A stretch of DNA of 64,000 bases from DASWJZ01 sp038211615 (GCA_038211615.1 JBBQVL010000008.1:1-64000); one strand, 5' to 3'; shown: positions 18,030-27,099, counted from the stretch's first letter. A program made the numbers and translations. Notes: a model not told the origin generated them from the sequence alone.

Positions 18030-18031
18030 AT

Positions 18032-19216
18032 CTACTCCGCCGCCATTTGCGGCGCGGGGTCGAAGCGCATGGCGACGACGCCGCGGCGCGACATGGAAAG
18101 CGCCAGCTCGCCGCGCTTCAGGGCGAGCGCCTGATCGCCGAAGAGCTTCCTCCGCCACCCCTTCAAGGCCGCCACGTCGGCCCCGTCGTCCGCGGCGATC
18201 CGCTCCAGATCCTCGGTGCTCGCGATGATGCGGGCGGCAACGCCCTGCTCCTCCGCGACCATCTTCAGGAGCACCTTCAGGAGTTCCGCCGCAGCACTTG
18301 CATGCTCGGGCGCCGATCGCTGGCGGGGGAGCCGGGGCAGCGCGCTCTCCGGCAACGCATAGACCTCCGCCGCAGCGGCGAGAATGCCCCGCGCGGTGCT
18401 GGAGCGCTCGAAGCCGCGCGGAATGGACCGCAGCCGCCCCAGGGCCTCCGCGTCGTGCGGCTGCTGCAGCGCGATTTCGTAGATCGCATCGTCCTTCAAG
18501 ACCCGCCCGCGCGGCACGTCGCGGCTCTGGGCTTCGCGCTCACGCCACGCCGCAAGCGCCTGCATGACAGCGAGTTGCCGCGGCTTCTTCACGCGGAGTT
18601 TCAACCGCAGCCAGGCATCCTCGGGATGCGTGCGGTAGGTCTCGATGTCGGCGAGGATGGCCATTTCCTCTTCGAGCCAGGTGGTCCGGTCCTGTTCGGC
18701 GAGCTGCGCGGAAAGCGAAAGGTAGATGTCGCGGAGATGCGTGACGTCGGAGACCGCGTAGGCGGTCTGCTTCGCGGAGAGCGGCCGGTTCGACCAGTCC
18801 GTAAAGCGCGACGACTTGTCGATCTGGTCGCCGGTGACTCGGGAAACAAGCTGGTCGTAGCTCACCTGGTCGCCGTAGCCGCACACCATGGCGGCGATCT
18901 GCGTATCGAAGACGGGGTGAGGAACGGCGCCGGCCTGCTTGACGAATATCTCGATGTCCTGCCGCGCGGCATGGAACACCTTCATGACGCGCGCGTCCGC
19001 CATCAGCCGGTAGAAGGGGGCCAGATCGAGCCCCGGCGCGAGCGGATCGATGATCGCGGCCTCGTCCGGCCCCGCCATCTGGATCAGGCAAAGCTGCGCC
19101 CAGAAGGTGCTCTCGCGCATGAACTCTGTGTCGACCGTGACGAAGGGGACGCCTTCGAGGCGCGCGCAGAACGCGGAAAGCGCCTCGGTGTCTGTGATGA
19201 TGCTGTGATCTTCCAC
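18032..19216 (-). CDS. rnd: Ribonuclease D
   Basis: A 3'-5' exoribonuclease of the DEDDy family, active in tRNA 3' maturation. The exonuclease motifs are visible: DTEF in VTVDTEFMRE, HAARQDIEIF, and Tyr-x3-Asp in YAVSDVTHLRDIY. An HRDC domain follows (QLAVMQALAAWREREAQ) with a second HRDC-like segment near the C-terminus. The frame runs to a TTG at 19270, which would add 18 basic residues. GTG at 19216 begins exactly where homology usually begins (EDHSIITDTEALS) and is preferred, although its AGGA is unusually close. It is divergent from higBA. Confidence 0.94.
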   Translation of the reverse strand: MEDHSIITDTEALSAFCARLEGVPFVTVDTEFMRESTFWAQLCLIQMAGPDEAAIIDPLAPGLDLAPFYRLMADARVMKVFHAARQDIEIFVKQAGAVPHPVFDTQIAAMVCGYGDQVSYDQLVSRVTGDQIDKSSRFTDWSNRPLSAKQTAYAVSDVTHLRDIYLSLSAQLAEQDRTTWLEEEMAILADIETYRTHPEDAWLRLKLRVKKPRQLAVMQALAAWREREAQSRDVPRGRVLKDDAIYEIALQQPHDAEALGRLRSIPRGFERSSTARGILAAAAEVYALPESALPRLPRQRSAPEHASAAAELLKVLLKMVAEEQGVAARIIASTEDLERIAADDGADVAALKGWRRKLFGDQALALKRGELALSMSRRGVVAMRFDPAPQMAAE

Positions 19217-19299
19217 GTCCTGCCTACGCAACTTTCGCCTTCGTGGGGCTGTCGCCGATTTCTTTTCCAACGCGCCTTGAGCTGCTGTTTAGCACCGAA

Positions 19300-19327
19300 T
19301 TGACAATGTAAGCAACTTGCTTACAAA
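19300..19327 (+). promoter_or_regulatory. higBA promoter with palindromic operator
   Basis: A perfect -35 TTGACA (19300-19305) is followed, after 16 bases, by TACAAA (19322-19327, 4 of 6 to the -10 consensus). The spacer holds a 9-bp-arm palindrome TGTAAGCAA-C-TTGCTTACA (19307-19325). Placement between the promoter boxes is what is expected for autorepression by the HigA antitoxin. The predicted transcript start falls at about the GTG of higB, so the mRNA may be leaderless. Confidence 0.6.
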
Positions 19328-19333
19328 GAGCAT

Positions 19334-19618
19334 GTGATCGCGAGCTTCAGGAGCAGAGTCCTCCGGCGGTATTGGACCCGCGGGGAGGAGAAGGGGCTTC
19401 GGGCTGACTGGCGCATTCGGGTGCGTCTGATTCTTTCGCGCCTCGATGTCGCGCGGCGGCCAGCGGAGATGAATTTGCCCGGCTTCGGATTTCACGCGCT
19501 GAAGGGCGATCAGGCGGGCCGTTTTGCGGTCGTCGTTTCGCGCAACTGGCGGATCACGTTCAGCTTCGGTGGCGATGACGCAGTCGAGATCGATCTTGAG
19601 GACTACCATGGCAACTAG
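19334..19618 (+). CDS. higB: HigB/RelE-type toxin
   Basis: A 94-residue protein of the HigB (RelE/ParE superfamily) toxin type, ribosome-dependent mRNA interferases. Typical segments are the N-terminal helix with Arg-rich ends (FRSRVLRRYW), MNLPGFGFHALKGDQAGRFAVVV and RNWRITFSF with the C-terminal EIDLEDYHGN. The start is GTG 19334; the overlapping ATG at 19332 is in another frame and stops at once. Toxin comes first and overlaps the antitoxin by 11 bp, the classic higBA order. Confidence 0.93.
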   Translation: MIASFRSRVLRRYWTRGEEKGLRADWRIRVRLILSRLDVARRPAEMNLPGFGFHALKGDQAGRFAVVVSRNWRITFSFGGDDAVEIDLEDYHGN

Positions 19619-19916
19619 AACGCTCCGGCATGCCTCCATAAAGCCGGCGCATCCCGGAGAACTTCTGCGGGAAATCGTAATTCCGGCGACGGGGCTTCCA
19701 AAGGCCGAGATCGCGCGCCTGCTGGGAATCTCACGGCAGCAGCTCTACGACATCGTGGCGGAGAGAAAGCCGGTCACGCCGGCGACTGCCCTCCGTCTGG
19801 GCAAGCTTTTCGGCGACGGCGCTGACGCCTGGTGGCGGATGCAGGCCGAACTCGATCTGTGGGAGGCGGCTCGCTCCCTCGATGTCTCCGCGATTCCGAC
19901 CCTCAAGGTAGCGTGA
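19608..19916 (+). CDS. higA: HigA-type antitoxin (XRE family)
   Basis: A 102-residue antitoxin and transcriptional repressor. The opening HPGELLREIVIPATGL is the HigA signature. The helix-turn-helix is KAEIARLLGISRQQLYDIVAERKPVTPATA, followed by LGKLFGDGADAWWRMQAELDLW. It should neutralise HigB and bind the palindrome upstream of the pair. Start ATG 19608 lies inside the end of higB. Chromosomal higBA pairs commonly move between strains, but no mobile-element signs are seen here. Confidence 0.95.
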   Translation: MATRTLRHASIKPAHPGELLREIVIPATGLPKAEIARLLGISRQQLYDIVAERKPVTPATALRLGKLFGDGADAWWRMQAELDLWEAARSLDVSAIPTLKVA

Positions 19917-20005
19917 GCGGCCTGCCGCGAGCTTGACAGCCGGCGCGCCGACATGCGCTTGTCCGCCCGCTTTCCCCGAACCACGCATCAGGATCGTCTA
20001 CCAAG

Positions 20006-21826
20006 ATGCATGCCTATCGCACTCATACCTGTGGCGCGCTCCGCGCCGCGGATGTCGGCGCCGCTATCCGCCTCTCCGGGTGGGTGCATCGCGTGCGCGA
20101 CCATGGCGGGCTGCTGTTCATCGACCTGCGCGACCATTACGGTCTGACGCAGGTGGTCGCCGACCCGGATTCGCCCGCCTTCCGCCAGGCGGAGAAGGTG
20201 CGGGCGGAATGGTGCATCCGGGTGGATGGCGTGGTGCGCCATCGCCCGGCGGAGACGGAGAACCCGAATCTTCCGACCGGCGCGATCGAGGTGTTCGCGA
20301 GCGAGATCGAGGTGCTGTCGGAGGCGCCCGAGCTGCCGATGCCGGTGTTCGGCGAGCCCGACTATCCGGAGGACACGCGGCTCAAATACCGCTTCCTCGA
20401 CCTCCGCCGCGAGTCGCTGCATCGCAACATCATGCGGCGCGTGGCCGTCGTGACGACGATGCGCGAACTGATGCGCGGCGCGGGCTTCAACGAGTTCCAG
20501 ACGCCGATCTTGACGGCTTCCTCGCCGGAGGGCGCGCGCGACTTCCTGGTTCCTTCGCGGCTGCACCCGGGGAAATTCTACGCGCTGCCGCAGGCGCCGC
20601 AGCAGTTCAAGCAGCTGACGATGATCGCCGGCTTCGACCGCTATTTCCAGATCGCGCCCTGCTTCCGCGACGAGGACCCGCGCGCCGACAGGCTGCCGGG
20701 AGAGTTCTACCAGCTCGACGTGGAGATGAGCTTCGTCACGCAGGACGATGTCTTTGAGACGATGGAGCCGGTGATCCGCGGCGTGTTCGAAGCTTTTGCC
20801 GACGGCAAGACGGTGACGCAGGCCTTCCCGCGCATTCCCTATCGCGATGCGATGCAGGCCTACGGCACCGACAAGCCGGACCTGCGGAACCCGATCAGGA
20901 TGCAGGCGGTGACGGAGCACTTCGCCGGCTCCGGCTTCAAGGTCTTCGCGGGGATGATCGAGCGCGACCCGAAGGTGGAGATCTGGGCGATCCCGGCGCC
21001 GGGTGGCGGCAGCCGCGCCTTCTGCGACCGGATGAACGCGTGGGCACAGGGCGCGGGGCAGCCGGGGCTCGGTTATATTCTTTGGCGTCAGGAGAGTGCT
21101 GAAGACGCGGTGGTTCGGGAGGATTTTCCCGACAAATGGGCCGCCGTTGGCGCCGGCCCGGTTGCCAAGAACATCGGCCCCGAGCGGACCGAAGCCATCC
21201 GCGCGCAGCTCGGCCTGAAGGCAGGCGACGCGGTGTTCTTCGTCGCCGGCAACCCGGCGTCGTTCACGGCCTTCGCGGGCGCGGCGCGGACGAAGATCGG
21301 CCAGGACCTCGACCTGATCGACGAGGGCAGTTTCGCGCTCGCCTGGATCGTCGACTTCCCCATGTACGAGTGGAACGAGGAGGAGAAGAAGGTCGACTTC
21401 TCGCACAACCCGTTCTCCATGCCGCAGGGCGGGCTGCAGGCGCTCGAGACGATGGATCCGCTCGCGATCCCCGCGAACCAGTACGATATCGTATGCAACG
21501 GCTACGAGATCGCTTCAGGGGCCATCCGCAACCACAAGGCCGAGATCATGAAAAAGGCCTTCGCGATCGCCGGCTACGGCGAGGACGTGCTGGAGGCGAA
21601 GTTCGGCGGCATGCTGCGCGCGCTGCAGTTCGGCGCGCCGCCGCACGGCGGCATGGCGGCGGGCCTCGACCGCATCGTCATGCTCGTGTGCGGCGTGAAG
21701 AACCTGCGCGAGATCACAATGTTCCCGATGAACCAGCAGGCGGAAGACCTGCTGATGGGCGCGCCGTCCGAGGCGACGCCGAAGCAGCTCCGGGAGCTTT
21801 CGATCCGGGTGATGAAGGCGGAGTAG
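20006..21826 (+). CDS. aspS: Aspartyl-tRNA synthetase (probably non-discriminating)
   Basis: A 606-residue class IIb synthetase with an N-terminal OB-fold anticodon domain (SGWVHRVRDHGGLLFIDLRD), motif 1 region LDLRRESLHRNI, the catalytic segments FQTPILTASSPEGARDFLVPSR and PCFRDEDPRADRLPGEFYQLD, the bacterial GAD insertion, and motif 3 GGMAAGLDRIVML. The residue equivalent to Leu30 of E. coli is His33. Histidine there is associated with relaxed, non-discriminating enzymes that charge both tRNA-Asp and tRNA-Asn and depend on GatCAB. That specificity is inferred. It lies downstream of higBA and is convergent with an exported protein gene. Confidence 0.97.
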   Translation: MHAYRTHTCGALRAADVGAAIRLSGWVHRVRDHGGLLFIDLRDHYGLTQVVADPDSPAFRQAEKVRAEWCIRVDGVVRHRPAETENPNLPTGAIEVFASEIEVLSEAPELPMPVFGEPDYPEDTRLKYRFLDLRRESLHRNIMRRVAVVTTMRELMRGAGFNEFQTPILTASSPEGARDFLVPSRLHPGKFYALPQAPQQFKQLTMIAGFDRYFQIAPCFRDEDPRADRLPGEFYQLDVEMSFVTQDDVFETMEPVIRGVFEAFADGKTVTQAFPRIPYRDAMQAYGTDKPDLRNPIRMQAVTEHFAGSGFKVFAGMIERDPKVEIWAIPAPGGGSRAFCDRMNAWAQGAGQPGLGYILWRQESAEDAVVREDFPDKWAAVGAGPVAKNIGPERTEAIRAQLGLKAGDAVFFVAGNPASFTAFAGAARTKIGQDLDLIDEGSFALAWIVDFPMYEWNEEEKKVDFSHNPFSMPQGGLQALETMDPLAIPANQYDIVCNGYEIASGAIRNHKAEIMKKAFAIAGYGEDVLEAKFGGMLRALQFGAPPHGGMAAGLDRIVMLVCGVKNLREITMFPMNQQAEDLLMGAPSEATPKQLRELSIRVMKAE

Positions 21827-21829
21827 GGC

Positions 21830-21852
21830 GGAGCGGCGCGGGCCGCCGCTCC
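21830..21852. terminator. Hairpin between convergent aspS and exported-protein gene
   Basis: A perfect 9-bp stem GGAGCGGCG / CGCCGCTCC with a 5-base loop sits immediately after the aspS stop and before the stop of the opposite gene. No T-run follows on either strand, so it may act as a weak bidirectional terminator or mRNA end stabiliser. Confidence 0.4.
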
Positions 21853-21859
21853 TGGTCTG

Positions 21860-23878
21860 CTACTGCGCCGCCGCTTCCGACTGCAGCGTAAGATTGAGGA
21901 GGTTCGGCAGGCCCATCGGGTCGGCCGCCGCGCCCATCAGCGCGGTGACGCTGAGCGGGCTCGGGGGCGCCGCGTCGGCGTGGATCGTCTGACCACCGGC
22001 AAGGAATTTCTGCAGCGGGTCCGAGAGAAGCTTCGCGATGTCGGCCGGGACCGCCGCGGAGATGATGAACGGCAGCGCGGCGCGCATCTGTTCGCGGTAG
22101 GCCGCCCCGGTCACGTTCAGCCCCTGCTTCTCGGCGGCGACCGCGAAGCCGCGGTCGAGCAGCGAACGGTCGGTCACGCTAACCTTCGCCGACGCCACCT
22201 TGAGCTCATCCACCATGGCCATGATCGCCGCCTGGCTGTTGTCGCCGGCCGCCGCGGCCGCGGTTGCGCGCCCCAGCCAATCAAGCGTCAGCCCGCTGAG
22301 GGAATAGGAAAGCTCGACGTCGGCGGCATCCTTCATCCCGAAGGTCCAGGTCGCGTTGTCGGTGCCGGCATCCGGGCTCCAGCGGTCCGACAGGGACATG
22401 CTCGCGACGAGGTCGTCGTAGCCGAGCGTGTCGAGAATCTCGGTCGTCTGCGGATCGAGCTCCAGCAGCCGGCGCGGAATGCTGAGCTCGTCGAGATGGA
22501 CGTCCGTGCCGCCGGCCCAGACCGTGTTCCAGTCGCTGAAGTCGAGCGTGAAGTTCTTCAGCGAGCCGGCATCCGTCTGGCTCTTGCCGGCCGCGACGTC
22601 ATGCAGCCCGAAATGCCCAAGGCGCGGCAGCGCGGCGAAGGTCTCCTTGATCGCCGCGACGTGCTTTGCGATGTCGATGTCCTTCTCGATCGCGGCGAAC
22701 CGCATCAGCGCCTTCAGATCGGGCGCGACGAAGCCGGCCAGCTCCAGCGAGCCGATCGACAGGAACCCTTCCGGGCTCGATCCCTGCAGCTTGCCGAGGA
22801 GGAAGCTGTCGAGGCCGGCGCTCGACCAGCCGGTCAGGGAAACGGTCGCCAGCGAGAACGCCACGCTGTCCTTCGGCACGTCGACCGAAACGCCATCGGC
22901 GCGGATCGTTCCGACCCGCCAGGCGGCGAACATCGTGGTCGCCGCGTCGATGGCGAGGTCGTTTTTGGCGTCCTGCGGGATTTCCGGGTCGATCAGCCGG
23001 TCGAAAGTATCCGCGAACGGCTTCTCGGGCTGACGTCCATCGACATTCTCGATGGCGATCTCGTCGACCTTGAACGTGCCGCCGTGGCCGCCATTGCCCG
23101 TGATTCCGCTGTAGAGAGCCCGCGATGCCAGCGGCCGCCAGATGTTGTCGCCCTTGCCGTCACGGTAGGCGGTCGGATCGAGGATGCGGGCGAGGGCGCC
23201 GAGATCGAAGCGGTCGGCCTCCACCTTCTGGATGGTGAAGTCCAATTTCTGGTCGTTCGGGCCTTGCGAACTGACGTTCACCGGACCGATCTGCTCATGC
23301 TTCAGGACGCCGTCGGCAAGACCCGTGATCGACAGGTCGCGATAGGTCACGCTGGCTTCGATCGGTGGGTCGCCGCCCATCGACGGCTGGCTCTGCGTGT
23401 AGGAGATCTCCGGGATCTTCAACTCATCCAGCGTGCCCTCGGCGGCGAGCGTGTAGAAGCGCGCGATCGATGTCATCAGGTGCTTCATGTCGAACGTCAC
23501 GCCGGCGAAGCTCGGCATGGAGATGTTCCACAGCGCGCCGGACGGGATCGCCCCCTTGACGGAATCGGAGAGCACGGCGCCGCCGTCCATCTCGATCTCC
23601 GAGGCCACGAAGCCCCCGCCGTCGCGCGGCTTCAGGTCCTTCAGCCGCAGCGTCTCGATGCTGAAGGCGACGTGCGGCTCGTCGCGCGAAATCACCACGC
23701 CCTCGGCGAACGTGTTCTCGGCGTCCGAGCGGACCACGCTCACCGTTGCCGACCAGTCGCCGGAGGAATCGATCCAGGCGATGAAGTCGCGGACCATGCC
23801 CTCGCTGGCGGGATCGGCAGCCGCCGGCGCGGCGGCGGCGAGGAAGAAGAAGCCGGCGGCGGCGATGCGACCGATCAT
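21860..23878 (-). CDS. Exported protein of unknown function, larger paralog of the adjacent gene
   Basis: A 672-residue protein with a signal peptide (FFFLAAAAPAAADP) and no further membrane helix, so it is probably periplasmic or outer-membrane associated. I do not recognise a named family with certainty. The body is a series of beta-strand-rich units with alternating hydrophobic residues, a style shared with DUF945/YdgA or AsmA-like proteins. The C-terminal 120 residues align by eye with the end of the neighbouring 379-residue protein: SLLDRGFAVAAEKQGLN, YREQMRAALPFIISA and the following helix. The two genes lie 12 bp apart on the same strand and look like a duplicated pair that works together. 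Confidence is high that it is coding and low on function. Confidence 0.85.
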   Translation of the reverse strand: MIGRIAAAGFFFLAAAAPAAADPASEGMVRDFIAWIDSSGDWSATVSVVRSDAENTFAEGVVISRDEPHVAFSIETLRLKDLKPRDGGGFVASEIEMDGGAVLSDSVKGAIPSGALWNISMPSFAGVTFDMKHLMTSIARFYTLAAEGTLDELKIPEISYTQSQPSMGGDPPIEASVTYRDLSITGLADGVLKHEQIGPVNVSSQGPNDQKLDFTIQKVEADRFDLGALARILDPTAYRDGKGDNIWRPLASRALYSGITGNGGHGGTFKVDEIAIENVDGRQPEKPFADTFDRLIDPEIPQDAKNDLAIDAATTMFAAWRVGTIRADGVSVDVPKDSVAFSLATVSLTGWSSAGLDSFLLGKLQGSSPEGFLSIGSLELAGFVAPDLKALMRFAAIEKDIDIAKHVAAIKETFAALPRLGHFGLHDVAAGKSQTDAGSLKNFTLDFSDWNTVWAGGTDVHLDELSIPRRLLELDPQTTEILDTLGYDDLVASMSLSDRWSPDAGTDNATWTFGMKDAADVELSYSLSGLTLDWLGRATAAAAAGDNSQAAIMAMVDELKVASAKVSVTDRSLLDRGFAVAAEKQGLNVTGAAYREQMRAALPFIISAAVPADIAKLLSDPLQKFLAGGQTIHADAAPPSPLSVTALMGAAADPMGLPNLLNLTLQSEAAAQ

Positions 23879-23890
23879 CGAAGGACTCCG

Positions 23891-25030
23891 TTATTCCGGC
23901 GAATTGGCTGTGACCGAGGCGTTCAGCTTGTCGGGGATGGCGCCGGGCTGCGTCTTCGCCAGCGCGATCAGGTCGTCGCCCGAGACCGGAGCCTGCGGCT
24001 CGATGTCGATGGTCAGCGACTTCGGATCCTGCAGGAAGCCGCCGATCGCGGTCGCCACCTGATCCTGGAACGCCTGGTTGTTCAGCGTCATGAGCAGGAA
24101 GGGAAGGGCGGCCGATATCTGCTTGGCGTAGTCTTCGCGCGACACGTTCTGCTGCTTCGCCATGAAATCGAGGACGCGGCCGGCGAGCGACTTGTCGTCG
24201 TAGCGGATCGTCAGATTGTGCACCTGTGTCTTGGCGACGTTCTGCGCCGCCGCCGGATCGTTGAGGCTTGTCGCGTCGGGAACCTCGCCGATGACGCCTT
24301 CGACCGAGAGATCGCCGCCGTCCTCGATGCTGAGGGTGAAATCGCGGATCGTCATGGTCTTCGCCGCGAGGTCGCGCGAGCCGTCCCAGCTCACGTCGAG
24401 GACCAGGTTGTCGTAGCCGATCGATGCCGGCTTGAATGCGGCCTCGGGCGGGAAGAGCGCGGCGGAAAGCGTAATGCCTTCGACCGAGCCCTTGCTGTCC
24501 TGCGCGACGTTGTTGACGACGTTGCCGGATTCGACATGGATGCGGTCGACCGTGACATCGCCCGGCTGGTCCTTGCGGGTGACCTTGAGATCGGTCGCTT
24601 CAGCGGTGTGGAAGAGGATGCTTCCACCGATGCCGGAGCCGGTCTGCTTTGCGGGGTCGAGGACCGTGACCTCGGTGATCGTCGCATCGCCGAGCGTGCC
24701 GCTCGACTGGCCTGTCAGCGTGCCGCCGGAGAAGGTGATCTTCGGGCTTTCGAAGACGCCGCTGGCGCTGTCGACCGGGCTTTCGATCACGACATCGTCG
24801 AAGCTGATGGTCTCCTCTTCGGAGGTCCGGGTGATCTTGAAGCCCTGGATGTCGATGTTGCTGCCGTCGAGCGTGGCCGAATCGAAGGTCGCCTCGACAT
24901 GGCTGCCCTTGACGATGGCGGCTGCGAGCGCCTTGGCGGCGGCTTCAGGTTCGATCGCGACGGCCGGAAAGGAGCCGCCAACGAGAAAGGCGGTGCCCGC
25001 GAGGAGCACGGCGAGGGAGCGCGATGACAT
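23891..25030 (-). CDS. Exported protein of unknown function, smaller paralog
   Basis: A 379-residue secreted protein. ATG 25030 is chosen because AGGA lies about 6 bases upstream; the frame extends to 25090 without a ribosome site. The signal peptide is AVLLAGTAFLVGGSFPAVA. The mature part is rich in beta-strand repeats (ATFDSATLDGSNIDIQGFKIT, GSVEGITLSAALF, SIGYDNLVLDVSWDG). A helical end, SLAGRVLDFMAKQQNVS...YAKQISAALPFLL, matches the end of the downstream paralog. It is the first gene of the pair, and its upstream region also faces the end of phaC. Function is unknown; an envelope or lipid-related role is only a guess from the fold style. Confidence 0.85.
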   Translation of the reverse strand: MSSRSLAVLLAGTAFLVGGSFPAVAIEPEAAAKALAAAIVKGSHVEATFDSATLDGSNIDIQGFKITRTSEEETISFDDVVIESPVDSASGVFESPKITFSGGTLTGQSSGTLGDATITEVTVLDPAKQTGSGIGGSILFHTAEATDLKVTRKDQPGDVTVDRIHVESGNVVNNVAQDSKGSVEGITLSAALFPPEAAFKPASIGYDNLVLDVSWDGSRDLAAKTMTIRDFTLSIEDGGDLSVEGVIGEVPDATSLNDPAAAQNVAKTQVHNLTIRYDDKSLAGRVLDFMAKQQNVSREDYAKQISAALPFLLMTLNNQAFQDQVATAIGGFLQDPKSLTIDIEPQAPVSGDDLIALAKTQPGAIPDKLNASVTANSPE

Positions 25031-25140
25031 TGGATTCCTTTGCACTAATGCTGTCCGATTGTGGCTTCCCGGCCCCGGCAAGGCAAGCATCGCGAGGCGC
25101 CGATACCAATCGTGGTTTCCCGACCGACTCGCGTCCGATC

Positions 25141-25165
25141 GCGGCTTTTAGAGGACGAAAGCCGC
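25141..25165 (-). terminator. Hairpin after phaC
   Basis: A perfect 8-bp stem GCGGCTTT / AAAGCCGC with a 9-base loop lies about 30 bp beyond the phaC stop and about 110 bp before the next gene on the same strand. No clear T-run follows, so termination is plausible but not certain. Confidence 0.4.
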
Positions 25166-25196
25166 GCCGCGACATTAATAAATGGCAACGGAGGGC

Positions 25197-27056
25197 TCAG
25201 GCGCGCTGCAGGACGTAGGACCCCGGCGCATCCTCCAGCGGCTTCAGCTTGCTGCCGCCGGGCCGGCGCTTTTTCCTGATGCGTTTCCCGTCGAGCCGCG
25301 CGAGCCAGGCCTGCCAGTCGTCCCACCATGAGCCGGGATGGTCCTCGGCCGCCTTTATCCATTCCTCCAGCGAGCCCGTTGGCGGGCCGCCGGTCCAGTA
25401 CTGGTACTTCTTGCGCGCCGGCGGGTTGACGACCCCGGCGATATGTCCGGATGCGGTGAGCACGAAGCGCACCGGCCCACCGAGGAAGGCGGAGCCGAGG
25501 AACACGGATTTCGCCGGCGCGATGTGATCTTCCCTGGTCGCGAGATTGTAGACCGGTACGGTGACCTTGGAGAGGTCGATCTTGCGGCCGGCGATCGTGA
25601 CGCTGCCCTTCGAGAGGTTGTTCTCCAGGTAGCAGTTGCGCAGGTAGAACGAATGATTGGCGGCCGGCATGCGGGTCGCGTCGGCGTTCCAGTAGAGAAG
25701 GTCGAAGGGGAGCGGTTCCTTGCCCTTCAGATAGTCGTTCACGACATAGGGCCAGATGAGGTCGTTGGAGCGCAGGAGGTTGAAGGCGGTCGCCATCTTC
25801 GAGCCTTCGAGATAGCCGGTCTTCTTCATCTCGGCTTCCACGCTTGCGATGTGGTCGGCATCGGCGAAGACTTTGAGATCGCCGGCAAACTGGAAGTCGA
25901 TCTGGGCGGTGAGGAGCGTTGCGCTGGCGATGCGCCGGTCGCCGGCGGCCGCCATGTAGGCCATCGCGATCGTGAGCAGCGTGCCGCCGACGCAGTAGCC
26001 GACGGCATTCACCTGCTTCTCGCCGGTCGCCTTTTCGATGACATCGAGGGCGGCGATAATGCCCTCGGTCATGTAGTGCTCGAAGCCCTTGTCGGCGAGC
26101 CGTTCGTCAGGGTTCACCCAGGAGATGACGAACACCGTGTGGCCCTGTTCCACCAGCCAGCGGATCAGCGATTTCTCCGGCGTGAGGTCGAGCACGTAGA
26201 ATTTGTTGATCCACGGCGGGACGATGAGGAGCGGGCGCTTCCAAACGGTGTCGGTCGTCTGCGCATATTGCAGGATCTCGCAGACGGCATTGCGGAAGAC
26301 GACCTTGCCGGGGGTCGTGGCGAGGTCCTTGCCGAGCTGGAAGCCCGTGGCGTCGGTCTGCCGCGGCTGCAGCACGCCCTTGCCGGACTCCGCGTCCTCG
26401 GCAAGCATGCGCATGCCCTTGACGAGGTTTTCCGCGTTGCTCGCGGCCGTGATCTTCAGGACTTCCGGATTGGTCAGGACGAAATTCGTCGGCGAGAGCG
26501 CGTTGTTGATCTGGCGGAGGTAGAAATGCGCCTTGTGGCGGGTCGTGTCGTCGACGCCTCCGGCCTCGTCCACCAGCTCCTCGGCCCAGCGCGTGGTGGC
26601 GAGGTAGAGCTGCTTCAGCGCCGAGAACATCGGATTGTCGGTCCAGTCCGGATCGGCGAAACGCCGGTCGGTGGCGTTTGCGGAGGCCCCGGCGTTTGAA
26701 TCGGCCGCAGTGCCGTTGCCGAGAGCGCCGTTTCCGGCGGCGTGCGCCATGGCGTTCTGCCAGATGCCGAAATAGCTGGCGAAGAGGCGGGTCTGCGCCT
26801 CCATGAGGCGGGCCGGGTCGGAGGTCCAGTATTCGCCGATCCGGCCGAGCGTCTTGATGATCTCGGTCGTCGCCTCGGCGATGAGATCGGCGGGCTTGCC
26901 ATCCTCATGCGGCTTCAGATAGGCGGCGAGCGCCCGGCCGCCCTGCTCGACGGCGCGGGCGATATTGCGCGCGAACGCCTCCGGGTCGCGCACCACATAG
27001 GGCGACAGCGCCGGATGCTCGTCGGCAGGTGGCCTGTTATCCTCTTGAGCCGCCAT
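25197..27056 (-). CDS. phaC: Class I poly(3-hydroxyalkanoate) synthase
   Basis: A 619-residue polymerase that joins 3-hydroxyacyl-CoA units into storage polyester on carbonosome granules. The N-terminal PhaC_N domain is followed by the alpha/beta-hydrolase core. The lipase-like box GYCVGG supplies nucleophile Cys355, with Asp510 in REDHIAP and His538 in ASGHIAG completing the triad. WVNPDERLADKGFEHYM and LLYWNADATRMPAANHSFYLRN are characteristic of class I enzymes. A Gly/Asn/Ala-rich insert (about 105-130) is specific to this protein. phaA, phaB, phaP and phaR are not in the window. It diverges from a small lipoprotein gene. Confidence 0.97.
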   Translation of the reverse strand: MAAQEDNRPPADEHPALSPYVVRDPEAFARNIARAVEQGGRALAAYLKPHEDGKPADLIAEATTEIIKTLGRIGEYWTSDPARLMEAQTRLFASYFGIWQNAMAHAAGNGALGNGTAADSNAGASANATDRRFADPDWTDNPMFSALKQLYLATTRWAEELVDEAGGVDDTTRHKAHFYLRQINNALSPTNFVLTNPEVLKITAASNAENLVKGMRMLAEDAESGKGVLQPRQTDATGFQLGKDLATTPGKVVFRNAVCEILQYAQTTDTVWKRPLLIVPPWINKFYVLDLTPEKSLIRWLVEQGHTVFVISWVNPDERLADKGFEHYMTEGIIAALDVIEKATGEKQVNAVGYCVGGTLLTIAMAYMAAAGDRRIASATLLTAQIDFQFAGDLKVFADADHIASVEAEMKKTGYLEGSKMATAFNLLRSNDLIWPYVVNDYLKGKEPLPFDLLYWNADATRMPAANHSFYLRNCYLENNLSKGSVTIAGRKIDLSKVTVPVYNLATREDHIAPAKSVFLGSAFLGGPVRFVLTASGHIAGVVNPPARKKYQYWTGGPPTGSLEEWIKAAEDHPGSWWDDWQAWLARLDGKRIRKKRRPGGSKLKPLEDAPGSYVLQRA

Positions 27057-27099
27057 CTTCCGCTCGAAACATTCGATCCTTAGTCATATTCGAGGCTCA

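Noticed and set aside
21980..25027. Plus-strand open frame of 1015 codons opposite the two exported-protein genes
   Set aside because: Composition is Arg/Gly/Asp/Val-rich without domains. It mirrors codon bias of the real minus-strand genes, which have signal peptides and ribosome sites.
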